A stretch of 19,094 nt of DNA from Planctomycetaceae bacterium. Lineage in GTDB: Bacteria; Planctomycetota; Planctomycetia; Pirellulales; PALSA-1355. Of the stretch, positions 14,443 through 19,094 are shown piece after piece. Each line of letters opens with the position of its first letter. The stretch's first letter is position 1. The notes under the pieces are model-generated. The model did no database searches. It worked only from the letters and a program-made list of their open reading frames with translations, and was not told where the DNA came from. The DNA is taken from the NCBI GenBank assembly GCA_005773095.1, contig SXHT01000158.1, forward strand, positions 1-19,094, given 5' to 3'. The translations under genes and the position numbers were made by a program.

Positions 14443-15354
14443 TCAGTTGATTGTTGTGGAGGCTGCCTCAGGTTCGCGGGCGCGCTGATCGCTGACGCGC
14501 AGCTTGGTGGCCACATCGTCCCCCACTTGGACCGGCGTCTTGGTGACCTTGACGTCGATTTTCGCCACGGATTTGTCGGTGGCCGTGGTAAGTACGACCA
14601 GCCGGCCGACATACTTGGCGCCGCGGAAAACGTCGACTTCGTGATTCACGGTCAGGCCGTCGTCGCTGCCCAGCGAGATTTCGACCATCTTTTCGTTGTT
14701 GATCGCCAGCACCTTGCCGCGTAACGGCGGCGGTTCCCGGTCGAGCGGCGAGCCAACATCCAGGTTAAATTGAGCCAATAGTTTTCGAGCGTGCGTGACC
14801 TGCGCCAGCATTTGATTCTTGCGCTCCTCCAGCAACGCATTGGCTTGCTGTGCCTTGTGAATGTCGTCGGTCAGCTTGACCACTCTGGCAAATTGCTTGT
14901 CGCGATCTTCGAGCGTCTTGCGAATCTCCTCTCGCAATGTGCCAACTTCGCCCGTCAACTCTTTCAGGTTCTGACTGGCAGTATCCAGTGCGGCGACCGC
15001 TTCCTTCTCTTTCTTGGAAAGGTCGTCCCGATCCTTGATCAAATCGGCTTGTTCTTTCTCAAGCACCGATTTCTTGTCGTTGAGCTCCGTCAGCGCTTGA
15101 ATTTTGACCGCGAGCTCTTCCTTCTTCTGGCTTTCGAGTTTTTCAAGTTGGGTCGTCAGCGCCTCGTTCTCCTCTTTCATCTGCTGCAACTGGTGCCTCA
15201 GACCGGCCTTCTCCGTGCCCTTAACCTCCTCCGGACGGCGCTCGACGACCGCCTTCCAGTTCCGGTGCGTGGCATAGACCATGACGGCAAACGACATGAA
15301 CACCAGGCTCATGATGAAGATCAGCACCACCAGTATCTTGCCGACGTAATTCAT
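14443..15354 (-). CDS. Membrane-anchored coiled-coil protein with MreC-like architecture
   Basis: The 303-residue product starts at ATG 15352-15354, with GAGGGG (15363-15368) eight bases upstream. It has an N-terminal membrane span (about 5-28, YVGKILVVLIFIMSLVFMSF), a long charged coiled coil (about 47-195), and a beta-rich C-terminal domain (about 211-285): GKVLAINNEKMVEISLGSDD, then GLTVNHEVDVFRGAKYVGRL, then SVAKID. This order and the V.ISLGS.DGL...VFR...VGRL...SVA pattern resemble MreC, the periplasmic scaffold that links MreB to PBP2 and RodA. MreC normally has a much shorter coiled coil and two beta-barrels; here only one is evident, so I call it MreC-like rather than MreC. It is the first gene of the module after a good promoter at 15482-15511. 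It could instead be an unrelated planctomycete-specific coiled-coil protein. Confidence 0.8.
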   Translation of the reverse strand: MNYVGKILVVLIFIMSLVFMSFAVMVYATHRNWKAVVERRPEEVKGTEKAGLRHQLQQMKEENEALTTQLEKLESQKKEELAVKIQALTELNDKKSVLEKEQADLIKDRDDLSKKEKEAVAALDTASQNLKELTGEVGTLREEIRKTLEDRDKQFARVVKLTDDIHKAQQANALLEERKNQMLAQVTHARKLLAQFNLDVGSPLDREPPPLRGKVLAINNEKMVEISLGSDDGLTVNHEVDVFRGAKYVGRLVVLTTATDKSVAKIDVKVTKTPVQVGDDVATKLRVSDQRAREPEAASTTIN

Positions 15355-15481
15355 AGACTTGTCCCCTCGACGTTGAGCCGGAACAGCAACCCCCCCGCTC
15401 CCGGGGCGATTTCCGCGATCCACGTATGCGTCGCGGCGAAACCGTCATCCCATGGAGAAATGTCAGTCGCTACCCATTACT

Positions 15482-15511
15482 ATACTAGCAAGAACGGGGA
15501 TCAAATGTCAA
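15482..15511 (-). promoter_or_regulatory. Sigma70-like promoter of the mreC-like/mreB/PBP module
   Basis: On the - strand a perfect TTGACA (15506-15511) and TAGTAT (15482-15487, 4/6 to TATAAT) are 18 bases apart. A start near 15475 would leave about 120 bases of leader. This would make the envelope module a separate unit from lnt. Confidence 0.6.
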
Positions 15512-15540
15512 TCTGGGAAAGTTAAGTGAGGAAGGTTGGG

Positions 15541-15671
15541 AGGTTGGGTGATACGATGCACGGGCCGGGGACCTGGCTCATTTTCCCGGCGGACTCGAGA
15601 GACGTGCATCGTCAGGTTGGATGGTTGCCCAACCTGGTTCCCGGGCTGTCCCCTTCGCTTCGTGCAAGCGA
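15541..15671. repeat. Composite REP-like inverted repeat downstream of lnt
   Basis: Nested inverted arms are visible: AGGTTGGG (15541-15548) with CCCAACCT (15628-15635), ACGATGCACG (15553-15562) with CGTGCATCGT (15603-15612), and GGGGAC (15567-15572) with GTCCCC (15648-15653). TCGCTT (15655-15660) and AAGCGA (15666-15671) form a further hairpin 6 bases past the lnt stop, with no T-run. The core CTGGCTCATTTT (15573-15584) is shared with the palindrome at 993-1042, read on its opposite strand. Confidence 0.6.
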
Positions 15672-15676
15672 CGGGG

Positions 15677-17272
15677 TCAGGAGGGGGGTTTCCGGCCTTG
15701 AGGACGCCGAATACTCCACGCCCCTGCCGCGATGCAGCATGCCAGGCAGGGCCAGGCGAAGAGATCGCCATATTGGAGATAAAAGCTGCTCCGCGTTTCG
15801 AGCCGAGGCCTTGCGATGATCACGTCCTCCGCACGCCGCTTGCCTTGCCGCACGATCCGGCCGTCGGAATCGATCCAGGCGGAAAAACCGGTGTTGGCTG
15901 CCACCAACAACGGCTTCCGACATTCCACGGCGCGGAACACACCGCAGATCAGGTGCATATCCAGTTCCGCGGAACCCCAAAACCAGCCGTCGTTCGTGAT
16001 GTTCACCAACACCTGGGGGTCGCAGCAAGTCTTGCTTGCGCGGGCCTCGTTCACCAATCGCCGAATCACGCGCGCCAGCGTCGTCTCAAAGCAGATGCTG
16101 GGACTGTAGCACACGCCATTCACATCAATGGCCGCTGCCTCTTTGCCCGGTTCTGAACCAGCAGCGAGCGGCGTTAGCTTGTACAACAGCGGATACCGCC
16201 TTGCGAACGGCACGTACTCGCCGAACATCACCAAGTGCGACTTCGCGTAGCTGCCCAGAATGATTCCCTTGCCATCCACGAAGAGTGCTGAGTTGTAGCG
16301 ATCGGTTCCTTCGTTCGTGTAATGCCAGTGGTCGATGCCAATCAGCATCGGCACGCCCCGCCGCGCCGCAACCAACTCAATCACCTCCTCGCTTCGCATT
16401 CTCAGCTCTTCCGGCGTATATCCTTCAGCGGTCTCAGTCCGATAGTCGTTCGCGTACGTGAACCACGAGGAACGAAACATCGTCTCTGGCCACACGATCA
16501 GATCGAGGTCGCGACTCTCGGCCATCGCCCGGTCGGTCAGGCGCGCGTATTCTTCGAAGATATCCTGGTTCTTGGAGGGATCCGCTTTGAGTTCCGTATC
16601 GATATCGCCCTGAATGAGCGCCACCGTGGGGCCCGGGGTCGTGTACTCGCCCGATGTGCGATACCACCCGTAGCCCAATAGAATTGCGATTGTTGCTGCG
16701 GCAGGTACGATCGGCCAGAATGCGGCACTCCGATCTTGCCAGGGAATCATCCGAGCGAGGCATGCGGCGACGAATATAATTGCCAGGCTTAAGCCGTACG
16801 TGCCCGTGAAGTCGGCAATCTGGATCAAAGGTATCCAGCGGTATTGGGTCTGCCCGAGCACGACCATCATGAATCCCGTGAGGAGATACGACTGGGCGAG
16901 TTCCAGCCCCACCCACACGACAGGTGCGGCAAGGACCGGGGGCATTCGCAGGCGATGGCTGCAAATCCGCGCGAGCCAGATGAAACCGGGCAAGTAGAGC
17001 GCCAGATAAGACGAGAGCGCGATCCAGCCGAACGAGGTGGCCCAGTGCGGCAGCGTCAACCAGTGGACGGCGGCGAGCCAAAACAGAAAGTACGCCAGCC
17101 AGATCGACGAGTAGGGCCGTTTGCCCGCGAGTTCTTTTTGTTCGATCAGCAGCACCCAAGGCGCTGGCGCGAGCCACGCCAGCGGGCCAAAGTTGACCGG
17201 CGGCAGCGCAAGCCAAAACAGCAAGCTGCCGAGGGCTGCCAGGCCAAATGTGGATCGCAGATGCTGCATCAT
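15677..17272 (-). CDS. lnt: Apolipoprotein N-acyltransferase
   Basis: Lnt transfers a fatty acid from phospholipid to the N-terminal cysteine of lipoproteins in the inner membrane, the last step of lipoprotein maturation. The 531-residue protein has about six hydrophobic segments in residues 10-205 and a nitrilase-like domain after about 215 (TVALIQGDID). The catalytic triad is visible: E263 in WPET, K344 in SYAKSHLVMFGEYVPF, and C394 in SICFE, with the additional E352 in FGEYVPF. TNDGWFWGSAELDMHL (427-441) and ANTGFSAWIDSDGRI (459-473) are further family motifs. A last hydrophobic segment (about 503-520) precedes a basic tail. Length is close to the usual 500-540. It starts at ATG 17272, 33 bases after moeA; a second ATG follows at once. 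Its presence fits a Gram-negative-type envelope with triacylated lipoproteins. Confidence 0.95.
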   Translation of the reverse strand: MMQHLRSTFGLAALGSLLFWLALPPVNFGPLAWLAPAPWVLLIEQKELAGKRPYSSIWLAYFLFWLAAVHWLTLPHWATSFGWIALSSYLALYLPGFIWLARICSHRLRMPPVLAAPVVWVGLELAQSYLLTGFMMVVLGQTQYRWIPLIQIADFTGTYGLSLAIIFVAACLARMIPWQDRSAAFWPIVPAAATIAILLGYGWYRTSGEYTTPGPTVALIQGDIDTELKADPSKNQDIFEEYARLTDRAMAESRDLDLIVWPETMFRSSWFTYANDYRTETAEGYTPEELRMRSEEVIELVAARRGVPMLIGIDHWHYTNEGTDRYNSALFVDGKGIILGSYAKSHLVMFGEYVPFARRYPLLYKLTPLAAGSEPGKEAAAIDVNGVCYSPSICFETTLARVIRRLVNEARASKTCCDPQVLVNITNDGWFWGSAELDMHLICGVFRAVECRKPLLVAANTGFSAWIDSDGRIVRQGKRRAEDVIIARPRLETRSSFYLQYGDLFAWPCLACCIAAGAWSIRRPQGRKPPS

Positions 17273-17305
17273 TCGTAGCCGCGGCCACCCGCAGAGTCGC
17301 CGCGT

Positions 17306-18523
17306 CTAAAATTCGAACACTTCCACAAGTTCGCCGGCGCGGTGAGCACGATCGCCAGTCGGGAAGTGTGCAAGCGCTGTCGCGTCGACAAGCGTTCGCA
17401 GATCTCCTGAGCCTTGCCAAGATAGCGGTTCGATCGCGCCGCTGGCAATCCGAGATGGATGATACGTTGGTCGGTCACCCCGATGTTGAAAATCGCTCGC
17501 CAGCGCCCTGGTTTCCCGCCGCAGGTCCATGTCGTCCCGCCCCATCAGCCGTCCCAAGGCGGGTCGCACGAACAACTCGAAGCAGACGAGACTGCTCACC
17601 GGATTGCCGGGAAGGCCGTAAACGAGCGTCTGACGATCGGCCCCACGCCACACGCCAAACCACAAAGGTTTCCCCGGCTTGAGGCTGACTTTGTGGAAAA
17701 CCTGCTGGACGCCCAGCACGTTGAAGACTTGGGGCGCAAGGTCGAGCACGCCGGCCGATACTCCGCCACTAAGCACCAGCACATCGGCCTCCAGTCCACG
17801 CTTCACGAGTTCGTGCAGGTGCGCTTCATCGTCGCGCCCGATGCCCAGGTTCGTCGCGATGCAATCACAGCGCTCCACCAGTGCCGCGAGCATCGGCCCG
17901 TTGCTGTTGCGGATCTGCCCTGCGGCGGGCGGGGTGTCTGCAGGCACCAATTCGTTGCCGGTGGCCAACACCGCGACCAGGGGCCTGGGCACGACGCTTA
18001 CCTGGATGTGCCCGGTTTCGGCCAGGACGCCGATTTCGATCGGCCGGATCATGCGGCCGGCTGTTAGCACGATTTCGCCCTGCCGCATGCAAGCTCCGCG
18101 CCGCACGATGTTCTGACCAGGCCTGAAGATTCCCGACTCGATGCGCACGGTGACCAGGGAACTGCTGGACGACTCGGCGGGCAATAGCGCCGTGCGTTCC
18201 AGCATCACCACGGCGTCGGCTCCCTGCGGAATGGGCGCGCCGGTCATGATGCGAGTTGCTTGCCGCGGTTCCAGGGTGCATTGGGGCACTTGCCCCGCCA
18301 GCACCTCTTCGATCACGTCGAGCTCGAGCTGTCCGGCCAGCACATCGGCTGAGCGAACCGCGTAACCGTCGACGATCGACTTATCGTGGGGCGGCGAATC
18401 GACGTCGCTGGCAATGTCTTCGGCGAGAACCAGACCGGCCGCGTCGGCCAGCGCCACGCTTGTTGGCGGCAAACGCCGGGCGTGTTCCAGAACTTTCGCA
18501 AGCGCTTCTTCAACCGAAAGCAT
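17306..18523 (-). CDS. moeA: Molybdopterin molybdenumtransferase MoeA
   Basis: MoeA inserts molybdate into adenylylated molybdopterin to form molybdenum cofactor. The 405-residue protein shows the family motifs in order: DKSIVDGYAV (47-56; usual form SAMDGYA), RIMTGAPIPQGADAVVMLE (91-109), RRGACMRQGE (141-150), VLATGNELV (185-193), GQIRNSN (202-208), GIGRDD (227-232), LSGGVSAGVLD (251-261, with the conserved Asp) and GLPGNPVSSLVCFELFVRPAL (303-323). A C-terminal domain follows. The ATG at 18521-18523 gives the usual MLSVEEAL start; in-frame TTG 18544 or GTG 18535 would add up to seven residues, with no clear ribosome-binding site for any. The pabA stop lies 30 bases upstream, so both may share a transcript. 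No other molybdenum cofactor gene is visible. Confidence 0.95.
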   Translation of the reverse strand: MLSVEEALAKVLEHARRLPPTSVALADAAGLVLAEDIASDVDSPPHDKSIVDGYAVRSADVLAGQLELDVIEEVLAGQVPQCTLEPRQATRIMTGAPIPQGADAVVMLERTALLPAESSSSSLVTVRIESGIFRPGQNIVRRGACMRQGEIVLTAGRMIRPIEIGVLAETGHIQVSVVPRPLVAVLATGNELVPADTPPAAGQIRNSNGPMLAALVERCDCIATNLGIGRDDEAHLHELVKRGLEADVLVLSGGVSAGVLDLAPQVFNVLGVQQVFHKVSLKPGKPLWFGVWRGADRQTLVYGLPGNPVSSLVCFELFVRPALGRLMGRDDMDLRRETRALASDFQHRGDRPTYHPSRIASGAIEPLSWQGSGDLRTLVDATALAHFPTGDRAHRAGELVEVFEF

Positions 18524-18553
18524 TACGCAAGTCACGGCGGGCAAGCCGCGCCG

Positions 18554-19094
18554 CTAAACGGATACTGCCAAAAATCGCCGCAGAATGTCCACGCCGCAAT
18601 GCGTGAGGAAACTTTCCGGATGAAACTGCACGCCGAATGCTGGCAGCCGTTTGTGCCGGATTCCCATGATCTCAAGTTGACCGTTCGGACCGTCCGCCCA
18701 GGCATTGACGACGAAATCAGCATTCAGCGTGCCCGGCTTGATCACCAGGCTGTGATAGCGCGTGGCTTGAAACGGATTTTCGAGTCCCACGAATAGTCCG
18801 GTGCCGTCGTGGTGAATCATGTCGGTCTTGCCGTGCATCAGCCGCTCGGCCCGAACGATGGTGGCCCCGGTCGCCTGGCCGATGGATTGATGCCCGAGGC
18901 AGACGCCCAAGATCGGCAGCTTGCCCAGGAACCGCGCGATCGCATCACATGAAATCCCCGCCTCGCTGGGCGTGCAGGGTCCCGGCGAGACGATTAAGTG
19001 GCTTGGCTGCAAGCGTTCGATGTCATCGAGCGCAAGCTCATCGTTTCGCTTGACCACCAGATCGAGCGTGGGATCGATCTCCCCGAGCCGCTGC
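18554..19094 (-). CDS. pabA: Anthranilate/aminodeoxychorismate synthase glutamine amidotransferase, 5' end cut by the window edge
   Basis: This class I glutamine amidotransferase supplies ammonia to the chorismate-using partner (TrpE or PabB) for anthranilate or 4-amino-4-deoxychorismate. The frame is open to position 19094, and the first visible residues (QRLGEIDPTLDLVVKRND) correspond to the part about 20 residues after the usual MILVIDNYDSF start. Visible motifs are HLIVSPGPCTPSEAG, the nucleophile Cys in GVCLGHQSIGQ (Cys codon 18899-18901), MHGKTDMIHHDGTGLF, RYHSLVI, and the catalytic His/Glu in FGVQFHPES (His codon 18620-18622). The remaining protein is 179 residues, consistent with a full length near 200. 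TrpG and PabA cannot be told apart from sequence alone; many bacteria use one protein for both. The neighbours (moeA, lnt) do not decide it. Confidence 0.93.
   Translation of the reverse strand, partial: QRLGEIDPTLDLVVKRNDELALDDIERLQPSHLIVSPGPCTPSEAGISCDAIARFLGKLPILGVCLGHQSIGQATGATIVRAERLMHGKTDMIHHDGTGLFVGLENPFQATRYHSLVIKPGTLNADFVVNAWADGPNGQLEIMGIRHKRLPAFGVQFHPESFLTHCGVDILRRFLAVSV

Larger units (their letters stand above)
15355..15676. other. Spacer between lnt and the MreC-like gene
   Basis: This 322-base stretch has no convincing gene. It contains the module promoter (15482-15511), about 120 bases of leader before the ATG at 15354, and a composite inverted repeat region (15541-15671) next to the lnt stop. 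I see nothing else in it. Confidence 0.6.

Noticed and set aside
14421..14612. 64-codon upstream extension of the small membrane protein
   Set aside because: It would lie inside the MreC-like gene; Arg/Ser/Pro-rich shadow composition begins just before the MSMSF start.

Overview
The window reads as a chromosomal segment of a planctomycete, most likely of the Pirellulales type. The reasons are the GC-rich sequence, a GyrA with lineage-atypical residues, a free-standing GDP-mannose 4,6-dehydratase, a DUF3754 membrane protein, an RNase Z-like hydrolase with an unusual long N-terminal strand region, and dispersed palindromes built on GGGGAC...GTCCCC and CCCAGG...CCTGGG cores that I associate with that phylum. 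The assignment is inference from gene content; no rRNA or tRNA gene is visible.

Left part (1-2752, + strand): the C-terminal part of an unrecognised protein, then a palindromic repeat, then a 560-residue protein with four copies of an EFSLD..S.L.RL repeat and a PD-(D/E)XK nuclease-like domain. A perfect 22-bp palindrome separates it from the convergent block at 2817-6179 (- strand), which encodes a DUF3754 membrane protein, an RNase Z-like metallo-hydrolase and the heme chaperone HemW; the last two overlap at the ribosome-binding site. A small orphan gene (6252-6716, +) lies between this block and gmd.

Right part (6724-19094, all - strand, so read from right to left): pabA/trpG glutamine amidotransferase (cut by the window edge), moeA, lnt, then a spacer with repeats and a good sigma70-like promoter, then a four-gene envelope module: a coiled-coil MreC-like protein, a 66-residue single-span membrane protein, MreB, and a PBP2-family protein. 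A second spacer with a sigma70-like promoter and repeat debris precedes gyrA, followed by gmd.

The most striking observation is that the PBP2-family protein keeps the whole transpeptidase scaffold but has lost all three catalytic motifs: SxxK is ExxQ, SxN is AxN, KTG is LAA. It sits directly after a normal-looking MreB and a protein with MreC architecture, while RodA and a canonical six-helix MreD are absent from the window. This suggests a remodelled elongation complex in which the PBP is a structural pseudoenzyme. A second notable point is GyrA, whose quinolone-contact positions (E. coli Ser83 and Asp87) are Gln and Pro, and whose C-terminal beta-propeller carries a 40-residue acidic insertion.
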